A stretch of 64,000 bases of DNA from DATKPE01 sp035524335. Lineage in GTDB: Bacteria > Bacteroidota > Ignavibacteria > UBA10030 > SZUA-254. This document shows positions 1 to 9,371 of this stretch, in pieces; the first letter of the stretch is position 1, and each line of letters begins with the position of its first letter. The stretch lies in contig DATKPE010000055.1 of NCBI GenBank assembly GCA_035524335.1, positions 1 through 64,000 of the forward strand. Direction: 5' to 3'. The notes below the pieces were generated by a model that saw only the letters and a list, made by a program, of their open reading frames with translations, made no database searches and was not told where the DNA came from. The position numbers and the translations under genes were made by a program.

Positions 1-492
1 GGAAAACTTGAAGCAGGCGGCGGAATCCGGACGGAGGACGAGATCGCCCGTCTCCTGGATATCGGTGTCGATCGGGTCGTCGTCGGCAGTGTGGCTCTCA
101 CGGACCCCGAACGTCTTGCCGGATGGCTCGGAGCCTGGGGCACCGAGAGGATCTGCGTTGCGCTCGATGTGAGAGACGGCGGCATTGCCTATGCCGGATG
201 GCAGGAAACGGGAAGGGAGACGATCGAGGATGCCGCGGCACGGTTGATAGACGCAGGGGTGGGGACGTTTCTTTCCACCGATATTGCGCGCGATGGACGG
301 CTGTCCGGGCCGAATCTGACCCTGTATGAAAAGCTCACCCGCCGGTTTCCGCAGATCCGTTGGCTGGCGTCCGGCGGAATCCGGTCGAAGGAAGACGTTC
401 AGGCACTCCGGCGCACCGGGGTCGCCGGAGCGGTCATCGGCAAGGCATTGTACGAAGGCCATCTGCATCTGAAGGAGTTGACCGCCGGCTGA
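1..492 (+). CDS. hisA: HisA, ProFAR isomerase (5' end outside window)
   Basis: Histidine biosynthesis enzyme that isomerises the aminoaldose ProFAR to the aminoketose PRFAR in the cytoplasm. The frame is open from base 1, so 163 residues are visible and about 80 N-terminal residues, including the first catalytic Asp, lie before the window. Visible family motifs are AGGGIRTEDEI near the left edge, STDIARDG (second catalytic Asp) and the phosphate-binding LASGGIRS. It belongs to the (beta/alpha)8 HisA/HisF family, and the direct neighbour hisF removes doubt about which member it is. The TGA overlaps the hisF ATG by one base, which suggests translational coupling. No frameshift is seen. Confidence 0.95.
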   Translation, partial: GKLEAGGGIRTEDEIARLLDIGVDRVVVGSVALTDPERLAGWLGAWGTERICVALDVRDGGIAYAGWQETGRETIEDAAARLIDAGVGTFLSTDIARDGRLSGPNLTLYEKLTRRFPQIRWLASGGIRSKEDVQALRRTGVAGAVIGKALYEGHLHLKELTAG

Positions 493-1244
493 TGCTTGCG
501 AAACGGATCATACCGTGCCTTGACATTCTCGACGGGCGGGTTGTGAAGGGAAGGCGCTTCCGGAATCTCACCGATGTGGGAGATCCCGTTGAACTGGCGG
601 CGAGGTATTCGGACGAAGGCGCCGACGAGATCGTGGTTCTCGATATTTCCGCGTCCCTGGGGGGGAGGAGACCGTTTTTTGAAATTGTTGAAAAGATCGC
701 CGCGCGCATCGCGATTCCGCTGACCGCCGGGGGAGGCGTGACGACGGTTGATGATATTCTGACGCTTCTCCGTTCCGGCGCCGATAAGGTATCGCTCAAT
801 ACGATTCTGACCAGGCGGCCGGAGATCCTTGCGGCATCGTCGCATCTCGTCGGTTCGCAGGCGCTCGTTGCGGCCATCGACGCCCAGCGAACGGACGGCG
901 GGTGGATTGTTCACGTGAAAAGCGCGACGGAGGAGACGCGTCATGATGCAATTGACTGGGCCAGGTCGGTCGTCCGCGCGGGAGCGGGGGAACTGCTGGT
1001 GACCTCCATCGACAGCGACGGCATGAAGGAGGGGTATGACCTCGCCCTGCTTGCGGCGATCGGCTCCGCGGTGAAAGTGCCGGTCATCGCGTCGGGTGGA
1101 GCCGGGACACCCGCACACATACGGGACGCGTTTCTCCGGGGCGGTGCGGATGCCGTGCTCGCCGCGAGCATGTTCCATTTTCGCGAGATCGGTTTCAGGG
1201 AATTAAAAGATTATCTCAGAGCGGAAGGAGTGCCGGTACGATGA
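492..1244 (+). CDS. hisF: HisF, imidazole glycerol phosphate synthase cyclase subunit
   Basis: Cyclase half of IGP synthase; with HisH (not in this window) it converts PRFAR and ammonia to IGP and AICAR. The 250 residues are normal for the family. The start at the ATG overlapping the hisA stop gives MLAKRIIPCLDI, which puts the first catalytic Asp at residue 11 and the second (AIDAQ) at residue 130, exactly the canonical numbering. Phosphate-binding glycine motifs TAGGGV and ASGGAG are present. A longer open frame starts upstream inside hisA but lacks family support. The stop overlaps hisIE by four bases (ATGA). Confidence 0.97.
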   Translation: MLAKRIIPCLDILDGRVVKGRRFRNLTDVGDPVELAARYSDEGADEIVVLDISASLGGRRPFFEIVEKIAARIAIPLTAGGGVTTVDDILTLLRSGADKVSLNTILTRRPEILAASSHLVGSQALVAAIDAQRTDGGWIVHVKSATEETRHDAIDWARSVVRAGAGELLVTSIDSDGMKEGYDLALLAAIGSAVKVPVIASGGAGTPAHIRDAFLRGGADAVLAASMFHFREIGFRELKDYLRAEGVPVR

Positions 1245-1840
1245 ACACGGAGCTTCAGTTTTCAAAAATGAACGGGCTTCTCCCTGCGGTCATCCAGCAT
1301 GCGCGGACGGGAGCGGTTCTCATGGTCGGGTTCATGAACCGGGAATCGCTCGAACTGACGGAAAAAACGGGCGAAGTGCATTTCTGGTCAAGGACGAAAA
1401 AACGGATCTGGAAAAAGGGGGAGAGTTCGGGAAACGCCATCGATCTTGTTTCGATTCACGCAGACTGCGACCGCGACACTCTCCTTATCCGGGGCCTGCC
1501 CCGCGGTCCCGTCTGCCACACGGGGGCGGAGAGCTGTTTCGAGGGGGGAGGGACCGCAGGTTCGCCGGAGCTTCAGCACCTCGCCGACCTCATACAGGAC
1601 CGGAAGATCCGTATGCCGGACGGGTCGTATACGGCAGGGCTTTTCTCGGAAGGCATCCGCCGGATCGCCCAGAAGGTTGGCGAGGAGGGAGTGGAGCTTG
1701 CGATCGCGGCGCAGTATGACGACCGACAACGGATCGTCGAGGAAACTGCGGATCTGCTCTTTCATACACTCGTGGTGCTGGCGGCAAAGGAAATTCCGCT
1801 CTCCGCCGTTCTGGATGAGCTTGCCGGCCGCGAACGGTGA
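1241..1840 (+). CDS. hisI: HisIE, bifunctional phosphoribosyl-AMP cyclohydrolase / phosphoribosyl-ATP pyrophosphatase
   Basis: Carries out the second and third steps of histidine synthesis. Residues 1 to about 105 are the HisI cyclohydrolase, with zinc-ligand cysteines in the ADCDRDT and CHTGAESCF motifs. Residues from about 110 to 199 are the HisE pyrophosphatase, with the acidic helix motif EEGVELAIAA. The fused form is common in Bacteroidetes, Chlorobi and enterobacteria. The start codon overlaps the hisF stop (ATGA). It appears to end the his operon: a 7-bp inverted repeat follows within 25 bases and the next gene encodes an unrelated protein. Confidence 0.95.
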   Translation: MNTELQFSKMNGLLPAVIQHARTGAVLMVGFMNRESLELTEKTGEVHFWSRTKKRIWKKGESSGNAIDLVSIHADCDRDTLLIRGLPRGPVCHTGAESCFEGGGTAGSPELQHLADLIQDRKIRMPDGSYTAGLFSEGIRRIAQKVGEEGVELAIAAQYDDRQRIVEETADLLFHTLVVLAAKEIPLSAVLDELAGRER

Positions 1841-1864
1841 CGGCGGGGTCGTTCCCGGGCGGTT

Positions 1865-1890
1865 GTCCCGCGCTGTGGATGGTGCGGGAC
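1865..1890 (+). terminator. Possible weak terminator hairpin after hisIE
   Basis: Perfect 7-bp inverted repeat GTCCCGC / GCGGGAC with a 12-base loop. No T-run follows, so intrinsic termination is uncertain. A TATATT hexamer at 1914-1919 could be the -10 of the next gene, but I find no good -35. Confidence 0.3.
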
Positions 1891-1951
1891 TGTGAAATGT
1901 AGGTAAGTTTAATTATATTGGTCGGAATCCATTCAAATCCGATCAACCTGC

Positions 1952-2878
1952 ATGCAGATGTACGATCTTGCGCTCGCCTGGAACTGGGAATTCGACCGGG
2001 AGTTCATCTTCAGCATTGAGCGCGAGTGCGCACGCAGGGGAGTGTCGACATACCGCATCGACACAGGCCATCTTGCCGAAACGCTCGCGCGTCTTGCCGC
2101 GGGCGGTCTGAAATTCCTCTCTTTTTTTGACCGCGCATCCGACGCCGATCCGGCATTCCTGCCCCTCTCGCAGTGGATGGAGGAGCATGTCGTATACTAC
2201 ATCAATCCCCGCCACAGGGTCGTTCACGCCGTCGACAAGGCGACGATGCACCTCGAGTTTCTCTCGAACGGCCTTCACGTTCCCGACACGATCATTCTCC
2301 CTCCGTTCCACGAACAGCCCGAACACCGGATCGATGAAAAACGCCTGCACCGGCTCGGCGTTCCATTCGTCATTAAACCGGCCAACACGACCGGCGGAGG
2401 GACGGGCGTCAAACTCTCGGCGCACACGGTCTCCGATATTGCGGAGGCGCGGCGGGAACACAAAAACGACAAATATCTTATTCAGGAACTGATCACCCCC
2501 GCGGACCTGAAAGGCAACCGGGCCTGGTTCCGGGTCTATTATGCGTTCGGCGAAATCATCCCGTGCTGGTGGAACGATCAGACGCACCGGTACAGCATTC
2601 TCACTGAAGCACAGGAAAAGAAGTACGGTCTGAAGATGCTCCGGAACGCGGTCACGACCGTACAGTCGATCGCGCTCCTTGATTTTTTTTCCTCCGAGAT
2701 CGCGCTGACGGAAGACAAGGAATTTGTTCTGGTCGATTATGTCAACGAAGTCTGTGATATGAGGCTCCAGTCCCGGTATCATGACGGAGCGCCGGACGCG
2801 ATCGTCCACAGAATTGAACGCCTTATCGCGATGCGCGTTGCCAGACGGCTCTCCCGTGTTTCGCGGAAAACAGAATAA
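1952..2878 (+). CDS. ATP-grasp family protein of unknown substrate
   Basis: 308 residues. The ATP-grasp fold is supported by FVIKPANTTGGGTGV (nucleotide-binding lysine and glycine-rich loop, residues about 140-155), LIQELI (hinge contacting adenine) and FVLVDYVNEVCDMR near the C-terminus, where Asp/Asn residues would hold Mg2+. The N-terminal 110 residues form a probable pre-ATP-grasp domain. Such enzymes ligate a carboxylate to an amine or thiol, or phosphorylate a substrate; nothing here fixes which. It sits directly before the GH13-like gene and the glg genes, so a link to carbohydrate metabolism is possible but is inference. A second ATG lies two codons downstream of the chosen start. Confidence 0.75.
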   Translation: MQMYDLALAWNWEFDREFIFSIERECARRGVSTYRIDTGHLAETLARLAAGGLKFLSFFDRASDADPAFLPLSQWMEEHVVYYINPRHRVVHAVDKATMHLEFLSNGLHVPDTIILPPFHEQPEHRIDEKRLHRLGVPFVIKPANTTGGGTGVKLSAHTVSDIAEARREHKNDKYLIQELITPADLKGNRAWFRVYYAFGEIIPCWWNDQTHRYSILTEAQEKKYGLKMLRNAVTTVQSIALLDFFSSEIALTEDKEFVLVDYVNEVCDMRLQSRYHDGAPDAIVHRIERLIAMRVARRLSRVSRKTE

Positions 2879-2920
2879 TCCGGGTGCCGGAGGTCGGCGG
2901 GCGCCCATACACCGAATACA

Positions 2921-5900
2921 ATGACACAACTCCTCTATCTCAACGAATATGATGCGGACGCCGGAACGGGCCGCCGGCCGGGCCCGCTCCAATTCGAATT
3001 TCACATCCTGCGGGCCGCGCGCGATCTCTATGAACTGCAGGATGCAATATTTGCGCTTGACGGCAACATGCTGTTTGTCGACGTCAGGGCGGTGCGCCTC
3101 CTTGCGCACCGGATGAACGCCCGCCGGGATCTCCGGAAAACCCCGCATCTCGGCGTTCTTCCTTCGTCCCTGTACGCGATCGGCCTGATCGACGAGATAT
3201 TCCATTATATCGTCCGGCTGTACGAGCAGAGCGTCAATCCCGGCGTTTTCGGAAGAGCGTATCAGACACTCGGACAGTCGCTCGGCATCGGGGCCCGCTC
3301 CCGGCTTTTGGAAAAGTTTACCGGGATCTATCCTCCAACGGATGTCTACCGCGGCAGAATATCCGCGGACGATTACCCGGGCGGCGGGACGCTCGGGCGG
3401 CCGAATATCGAAATCCTGCTGGAGGAGATCATTCATGTTTCCCTCGCCAACTTCAATCCGGCCTTCGGTATCGTCCGGGAATTGTTCGATGATGCCGGTC
3501 TGCGGAACGAGACGCCGTACGACGAGAGCGTGAAGGATCTTGAAAAATTCTTCGCCCGTGAAAAACCGTTCGGGCCCCGGCATCAGGATCTGCTGACTCT
3601 GCTCCGTGCGCCGATTCTGGCCAGCCCCAACAGCCTGGAGGGACAGCTTGCCTACATCCGGAAGCACTGGGGACGGTTTCTCTCCGACGCGCTCCTGATG
3701 CGGATGAAACAGGCGGGCGATCTGATGAGGGAGGAGTTCCGGGCCGTCGGTCATGGCGGCGGTGCGGGACCGGGCCGGGCGCCGAAGTATTCCGGCGACG
3801 AAGCCGCCGAGTACATGCTCGACGATGCGGAGCGGTTTACCCCCGACATCGACTGGATGCCGAACGTCGTTCTCCTCGCCAAGAACAGCTATGTCTGGCT
3901 CGACCAGCTTTCCAGAACCTACGGCCGTCCCATTACGACGCTCGATCAGATTCCGGACGAGGAACTCGACCGCATCGCGCGGTGGCGGTTCACCGGTCTC
4001 TGGCTGATCGGCGTCTGGGAGCGGAGCCGCGCATCACAGCGGATCAAACAGATGACCGGGAATCCCGAGGCGGTTGCGTCAGCATACTCCCTGTTCGATT
4101 ATGAAATCGCCGGCGACCTCGGCGGCGATCAGGCGTACCGCAACCTTCGCCATAGGGCGTGGGAACGCGGCATCCGGCTCGCCGGGGACATGGTCCCGAA
4201 TCACGTCGGTCTCTATTCCCGATGGGTTCTGGAACATCCCGAATATTTCATCCAGACTCCCTATCCTCCCTTTCCGAATTACCGGTTCACCGGAACGGAT
4301 CTTTCCGACACGCCGGGAATCGAGCTCCGGATCGAGGACGGGTACTGGAGCAGGACCGACGCCGCAGTCGTTTTCCAGCGTATCGACCGGCGCACCGGGC
4401 AGGTCGCCTATATCTACCATGGCAACGACGGCACGAACATGCCGTGGAACGATACGGCACAGCTGAATTTTCTCGCGCGGGAGGTCCGGGAAGCGGTCAT
4501 CGGATCCATTTTTCACGTCGCGCGAAAGTTCTCGATCATCCGCTTCGATGCGGCGATGGTCCTGGCCAAAAAACATTTTCAGCGGCTCTGGTACCCCGAG
4601 CCGGGAACCGGCGGGGCAATTCCGTCCCGCGCCGAGCATGCGATCGGACGGCCGGAGTTCGAACAGCTGTTCCCCGTCGAATTCTGGCGCGAGGTGGTCG
4701 ACCGGATCAACAGCGAACTGCCGGACACCCTCCTTCTCGCCGAAGCCTTCTGGCTCCTGGAGGGATATTTCGTCCGTACGCTCGGCATGCATCGCGTGTA
4801 TAACAGCGCCTTCATGCACATGCTGATGAAGGAGGAAAACGCAAAGTACCGTGAGCTCATCCGCAACACCCTTCAGTATAATCCGGAGATCCTGAAGCGG
4901 TATGTCAACTTCATGAGCAACCCCGACGAAAAAACAGCCGTGGAGCAGTTTGGCACGGGCGACAAGTATTTCGGGATCGCGACGCTCATGGTCACACTGC
5001 CCGGGCTTCCAATGTTCGCACACGGCCAGATCGACGGATTCCGGGAAAAGTACGGTATGGAATACCGCCGCGCCTACTACGAGGAGCAGACCGACTGGGA
5101 TCTGGTTCGCCGTCATGAACGCGAGATCTTTCCGCTGGTTCACAAACGGCATCTCTTCAGTCAGGTGGTCAACTTCGAACTCTATGATGCCGGAAGCGCC
5201 CACGGCGGGTGCGACGAGAACGTCTTCGCCTACTCGAACCGTTCGGGTGGCGAACGGGCCTTCGTCTGCTACAACAACCGGTATGGTGATACGGATGTCT
5301 GGATCGGACAGTCGGTCGGAAAGGTGCGGCGGGAAGGGGATGCGGACCCGGTGTTCGGCACTCTCGCGGGTGCATTCGGATTCAGAGCTGATGAACGCTT
5401 CTATTATATCTTCCGGGATTTTTCGAGCGGCCTTGAATATCTCCGGACAGGGAGGGAACTCTGCGACCGCGGATTCTTCATCCATCTCCATGCGTATGAA
5501 TGCAGGGTGTTTCTGGACATCCAGGAAGTGGATGATCACGCCGGGCTTTTCGGCCCTCTCGCACACCGGATCGGTCATCAGCCCGTGCCGTCGGTATGGA
5601 ATGCCGCGCGTGAACTGCGCCTTTCCCCGCTTCACGATGCGTTCGGGGCGCTTCTCGGGGCGATGGAACAGCGGATGTCGGCACCGGCCGGAGACGACCG
5701 GACAGAGAACGCGCTCGCGGAACAGGTGCGCCGGTTTGCCGCAACCGCCGCGGAGATCGGCGGAGCAGTCCTGGATCCCGTACAATGGACGAAGGACATC
5801 AACAGGGCGCTCGGCGCCGCGGTCGACTTCTTCCCGGCCTCCGGGATTCGGAAACGGGGAAGTGCGGGGAAGAAAGGACTTTTCGACATCCCTGACGAAC

Positions 5901-6430
5901 CGGGGGAACGGTTCATCTTCCGCCTGCGCCTGCTCCTCGAGAAAATACTCCTCTCCGGCGGGAGCGAGGCATGGGAAGGAATGCAGCTCGACACCGCCGT
6001 CATCCGGGCATGCGAACGCGCGATGCTCCCCGAACGGGATGCCGGAGAGGATCTTCTTCTCGTGAAGAATCTGACGCGGAACCTCCGGCACTCATCAGCA
6101 GGGACGGCCGGGGGATACGAATCCGCCCTTCTGAGTTTTCTCGGGGAACCGGACTGCGGAAGATTCATTCAGCTTCATGATTTCGAAGGAACAGCATGGT
6201 ACCGGAAGGAATCGTTTGAGCGGCTCGTCCGGTGGTTCACGGCGGTGAGGTATATTGATGCCGTCCGGGATATACCGGCATCCCGGCGCGGGGCTTTCCG
6301 AAGGCGGGAAGGACTGGCGATGCGGAAAGTCCTCGCGGCTTCGGATACCTCGGGCTACCGCTTTGCCCAACTTAAATCATCCTTGACGAAACCAACAAGA
6401 CCGGCGCGCCGCGTACCGAGGCCGCGCTGA
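2921..6430 (+). CDS. Large GH13-like (alpha-amylase superfamily) protein, cytoplasmic
   Basis: 1169 residues, far longer than a typical amylase, with no signal peptide. The central region (about 320-760) holds the GH13 conserved regions: GDMVPNHVG (Asp423, Asn427, His428), IIRFDAAM (nucleophile Asp543), LLAEAFW (acid/base Glu608) and FMSNPDEKTA (Asp669). The last normally reads NHD; here the His is replaced by Pro668, as in GlgE-type maltosyltransferases. The first 320 residues and the last 400 match nothing I recognise. glgC starts 15 bases after its stop, so a role in glycogen or alpha-glucan processing is likely. Hydrolase, branching or transferase activity cannot be decided from sequence. 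Confidence 0.85.
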   Translation: MTQLLYLNEYDADAGTGRRPGPLQFEFHILRAARDLYELQDAIFALDGNMLFVDVRAVRLLAHRMNARRDLRKTPHLGVLPSSLYAIGLIDEIFHYIVRLYEQSVNPGVFGRAYQTLGQSLGIGARSRLLEKFTGIYPPTDVYRGRISADDYPGGGTLGRPNIEILLEEIIHVSLANFNPAFGIVRELFDDAGLRNETPYDESVKDLEKFFAREKPFGPRHQDLLTLLRAPILASPNSLEGQLAYIRKHWGRFLSDALLMRMKQAGDLMREEFRAVGHGGGAGPGRAPKYSGDEAAEYMLDDAERFTPDIDWMPNVVLLAKNSYVWLDQLSRTYGRPITTLDQIPDEELDRIARWRFTGLWLIGVWERSRASQRIKQMTGNPEAVASAYSLFDYEIAGDLGGDQAYRNLRHRAWERGIRLAGDMVPNHVGLYSRWVLEHPEYFIQTPYPPFPNYRFTGTDLSDTPGIELRIEDGYWSRTDAAVVFQRIDRRTGQVAYIYHGNDGTNMPWNDTAQLNFLAREVREAVIGSIFHVARKFSIIRFDAAMVLAKKHFQRLWYPEPGTGGAIPSRAEHAIGRPEFEQLFPVEFWREVVDRINSELPDTLLLAEAFWLLEGYFVRTLGMHRVYNSAFMHMLMKEENAKYRELIRNTLQYNPEILKRYVNFMSNPDEKTAVEQFGTGDKYFGIATLMVTLPGLPMFAHGQIDGFREKYGMEYRRAYYEEQTDWDLVRRHEREIFPLVHKRHLFSQVVNFELYDAGSAHGGCDENVFAYSNRSGGERAFVCYNNRYGDTDVWIGQSVGKVRREGDADPVFGTLAGAFGFRADERFYYIFRDFSSGLEYLRTGRELCDRGFFIHLHAYECRVFLDIQEVDDHAGLFGPLAHRIGHQPVPSVWNAARELRLSPLHDAFGALLGAMEQRMSAPAGDDRTENALAEQVRRFAATAAEIGGAVLDPVQWTKDINRALGAAVDFFPASGIRKRGSAGKKGLFDIPDEPGERFIFRLRLLLEKILLSGGSEAWEGMQLDTAVIRACERAMLPERDAGEDLLLVKNLTRNLRHSSAGTAGGYESALLSFLGEPDCGRFIQLHDFEGTAWYRKESFERLVRWFTAVRYIDAVRDIPASRRGAFRRREGLAMRKVLAASDTSGYRFAQLKSSLTKPTRPARRVPRPR

Positions 6431-6445
6431 GAAAGCGGGGAATCT

Positions 6446-7735
6446 ATGGAGGATGTTCTTGCGATAATACTCGGTGGAGGCCGGGGGGATCGGCTGTATC
6501 CGCTCACGGTGCACCGCGCCAAGCCGGCCCTGCCTCTGGCCGGAAAATACAGGCTGATCGACATTCCCGTCAGCAACTGCATCAATTCCAACATCCAGAA
6601 AATATTCGTCCTCACCCAGTTCAATTCGGCGTCCCTCAACCAGCATATCACGAATACCTACCGGTTCTCCCCGTTCATGCGCGGTTTCGTGGAGGTGCTG
6701 GCCGCCCAGCAGACCCCGGCGAGTCCGGACTGGTTTCAGGGAACGGCGGATGCCGTTCGAAAAACGCTCTGGCTGATGGAGCGGTGGCCCGTCCGCGATT
6801 ATCTCATTCTCTCGGGCGATCATCTCTACCGCATGGATTACCGGCACTTTCTTCAGCATCACAAGGAAACCAACGCCGACGTTTCGATTTCGGTGATTCC
6901 GATCCATCATTCGGCGGCCTCGAATTTCGGCCTCATGAAGACCGACGATACGGGACGGGTCATGGACTTCCGGGAGAAGCCGAGCGGGGATGCGCTCGGC
7001 GAGATGAGGGTCGATACGGCCCGATACGGCGTCTACGCGACGATTGCCGCAGACGCTCCGTTCCTCGCCTCGATGGGTATTTATGTCTTCCGGCGCGAGG
7101 TGCTGATCGACCTCCTGAAACGGTATCCCGAACAGAATGATTTCGGCAAGCACATCATTCCCTCGGCCATCCGGACCCATCATGTTCAGTCGTATCTCTT
7201 TCAGGGATACTGGGAGGATATCGGGACGATAGATTCGTTCTACCGCGCAAACCTGGCTCTCGTCAAACAGCCGAAACCCAACTTTTCATTTTTTGACAGC
7301 GAGTTCCCGATCTACACCAGGGCCCGGTTCCTTCCGCCGAGCAAGGTCCTCGACACCGATATGCGGGAGGTGATGATCAGCGACGGCTGTGTGATCAAAC
7401 ACGCCCGGATCGTTCACTCGATCGTCGGCATCAGAATGCGTCTGGAGAACAACGCCGACATCGAGAACACGCTTCTCATGGGTGCGGATTATTACCAGTC
7501 GGATCAGCAGAGGGCGGACGACATAGCGCGGGGCATCCCCCCTGTCGGGATCGGGGAAGGGACTATTATCCGGAATGCGATCATCGATAAGAATGCGAGG
7601 ATCGGCAAAAACGTGAAGATCCTGAACGAGGCGAAGGTGCAGAACGCGGATCATGAGAAAGACGGGTACTGGATCAGAAACGGTATCGTGGTCGTTATCA
7701 AGGATAAAATCATCCCGGACGGTACGGTCATCTGA
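6446..7735 (+). CDS. glgC: GlgC, glucose-1-phosphate adenylyltransferase
   Basis: Makes ADP-glucose from glucose-1-phosphate and ATP, the committed step of bacterial glycogen synthesis. The 429 residues match the family. The N-terminal nucleotidyltransferase domain shows AIILGGGRGDRLYPLT, KPALPLAGKYRLID, FQGTADAVRK and LSGDHLYRMDY. The C-terminal third is a left-handed beta-helix with hexapeptide-like repeats (TIIRNAIIDKNARIGKNV). It lies between the GH13-like gene and glgA. A GGGGAA sequence seven bases upstream can serve as ribosome binding site. Confidence 0.96.
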   Translation: MEDVLAIILGGGRGDRLYPLTVHRAKPALPLAGKYRLIDIPVSNCINSNIQKIFVLTQFNSASLNQHITNTYRFSPFMRGFVEVLAAQQTPASPDWFQGTADAVRKTLWLMERWPVRDYLILSGDHLYRMDYRHFLQHHKETNADVSISVIPIHHSAASNFGLMKTDDTGRVMDFREKPSGDALGEMRVDTARYGVYATIAADAPFLASMGIYVFRREVLIDLLKRYPEQNDFGKHIIPSAIRTHHVQSYLFQGYWEDIGTIDSFYRANLALVKQPKPNFSFFDSEFPIYTRARFLPPSKVLDTDMREVMISDGCVIKHARIVHSIVGIRMRLENNADIENTLLMGADYYQSDQQRADDIARGIPPVGIGEGTIIRNAIIDKNARIGKNVKILNEAKVQNADHEKDGYWIRNGIVVVIKDKIIPDGTVI

Positions 7736-7776
7736 ACCGGACGGATCGTTCTCTTTCACGAAGTAACGGACAATAC

Positions 7777-9336
7777 ATGGAAGCGACGGGACAACGGCAG
7801 GTTATCATGCTTGGTGCGGAAAATGACGCCCTGATCGCCGGGAAAGTCGGCGGTGTTGCGGATGTCATACGCGATCTGCCGGTGGCGCTCGCGCGCCTCG
7901 GCTGGCAGACGACGGTCATCACGCCCTCCTATGGTTTCCTGCATGTAAAAAATCCCTCACAGGAGCGCGCTCCCGTCCGCTTCCCGTTCAGGGGAAGGGA
8001 ACTGGAAGCCGCCGTCTACGAAGTCACCCCGCGTTCTCCCGTGAAGGGAGTGACGCATCTCGTCATCGAGCACCCCGACATGCGCGGGGAACCGATCTAC
8101 TACAACGATCCGCCCGAACAGACCTTTGCCCGCGATGCGACCAAATTCGCGATGTTCTGTTCCGCGGCCGGGATGTACCTCAGGGACATCGACGGTTCGG
8201 CCGTCGTTCATCTGCACGACTGGCACACCGGCACGCTCCTGTTTCTCCAGCAGCTGCACCCCGCATTCCGCCATCTCACCCGCTTCCGCACGGTCTTCAC
8301 GATCCACAATCTTGTCATTCAGGGCACCAGACCGATCCGCGGACCGGTCGCTTCCGTCCAGCAGTGGTTTCCGGAACTTTTCGATGATCAGAGCTGGATA
8401 CCGCGGTGGCGCGATCCGCGGTTCAAGGAAATCGTCTACACGCCGATGCTGGCGGGCATCATGTATTCACGGAAGCTGAATACCGTCTCCCCGTCGTATG
8501 CAAATGAAATCCTCAAGCCGAGCCAGCACGCCAACGGATTCTACGGTGGCGAAGGACTCGAGCATTTCCTCCGGGAGGCTCACCGCAAGCACAGATTTTT
8601 CGGGATTCTCAACGGGACCGAGTATCCCGAGGGATATGCACCCAGGCATCTGGAGTGGGGCGAGTTCTGCGCGGAACTCGGGAGGGAGCTGAAGAGCGCC
8701 GATAAATGCGAGCCGCTGAAGGAAGAACTGCTCCGGCGGGTCGGGCACATGAGTTCCTCGCCACCCAAAATGATGCTCACAAGCGTCACCCGGATCGTGG
8801 AACAGAAAATGAGGATTCTGTTCGAGCGCGGGATCAACGGTCTTCCCGCGTGGCAGGAACTTCAGCAGCTGCTCGACCGGTACGACGGGGTCTACTGCAT
8901 CGTCGGGAACGGAACGGCGGACTATGAACGTGAGCTGAGGGAGATCAGCCGGGAGTCGGAGAGAATACTGTTCTTCAATTTTTTCTCCGCACGAGTGTCG
9001 GAGCTTCTCTTCGCGAACGGCACTATCTTCATGATGCCGAGCATCTTCGAACCGTGCGGCATCGGCCAGATGAATGCGATGCGGGACGGCCAGCCCTGCA
9101 TCGTCCATGCGACGGGCGGTCTTCGCGACACCATCATCGACGGCGTGAACGGGTTTCAGTTTGCGGGGACGACCTACCCCGAAAAAGTCGGCCATATGCT
9201 CGCCGTCACCGAAAAGGCGATCCGGGTCGTTCTCTCGGGCGCCGAACGCTGGGAAAGCATACGCCACAATGCTGCGGCCGCCCGTTTCACCTGGGATAAA
9301 AGCGCCCGGCAGTATGCGGATCTTCTCTATGTCTGA
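7777..9336 (+). CDS. glgA: GlgA, glycogen synthase (GT5)
   Basis: Transfers glucose from ADP-glucose to the growing alpha-1,4-glucan. 519 residues, slightly longer than E. coli GlgA. The N-terminal Rossmann domain carries the substrate-binding loop AGKVGGVADV (Lys23, the KxGGL-type motif), then HLHDWHTG and FTIHNL. The C-terminal domain carries IFEPCGIGQ with the catalytic-type Glu425, and an ATGGLRDT motif. It follows glgC by 41 bases and is probably co-transcribed. The ribosome binding site is weak, and ATG 7807 is an alternative in-frame start, but it would remove residues before the usual N-terminal strand. Confidence 0.95.
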   Translation: MEATGQRQVIMLGAENDALIAGKVGGVADVIRDLPVALARLGWQTTVITPSYGFLHVKNPSQERAPVRFPFRGRELEAAVYEVTPRSPVKGVTHLVIEHPDMRGEPIYYNDPPEQTFARDATKFAMFCSAAGMYLRDIDGSAVVHLHDWHTGTLLFLQQLHPAFRHLTRFRTVFTIHNLVIQGTRPIRGPVASVQQWFPELFDDQSWIPRWRDPRFKEIVYTPMLAGIMYSRKLNTVSPSYANEILKPSQHANGFYGGEGLEHFLREAHRKHRFFGILNGTEYPEGYAPRHLEWGEFCAELGRELKSADKCEPLKEELLRRVGHMSSSPPKMMLTSVTRIVEQKMRILFERGINGLPAWQELQQLLDRYDGVYCIVGNGTADYERELREISRESERILFFNFFSARVSELLFANGTIFMMPSIFEPCGIGQMNAMRDGQPCIVHATGGLRDTIIDGVNGFQFAGTTYPEKVGHMLAVTEKAIRVVLSGAERWESIRHNAAAARFTWDKSARQYADLLYV

Positions 9337-9371
9337 TGTGACCTTTTCGGGGAAATTCCGTATACGGTAAT

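Noticed and set aside
1943..6091. Minus-strand frames of 603 and 670 codons opposite the ATP-grasp and GH13-like genes
   Set aside because: Low-complexity antisense translations; the plus strand has all the motifs.
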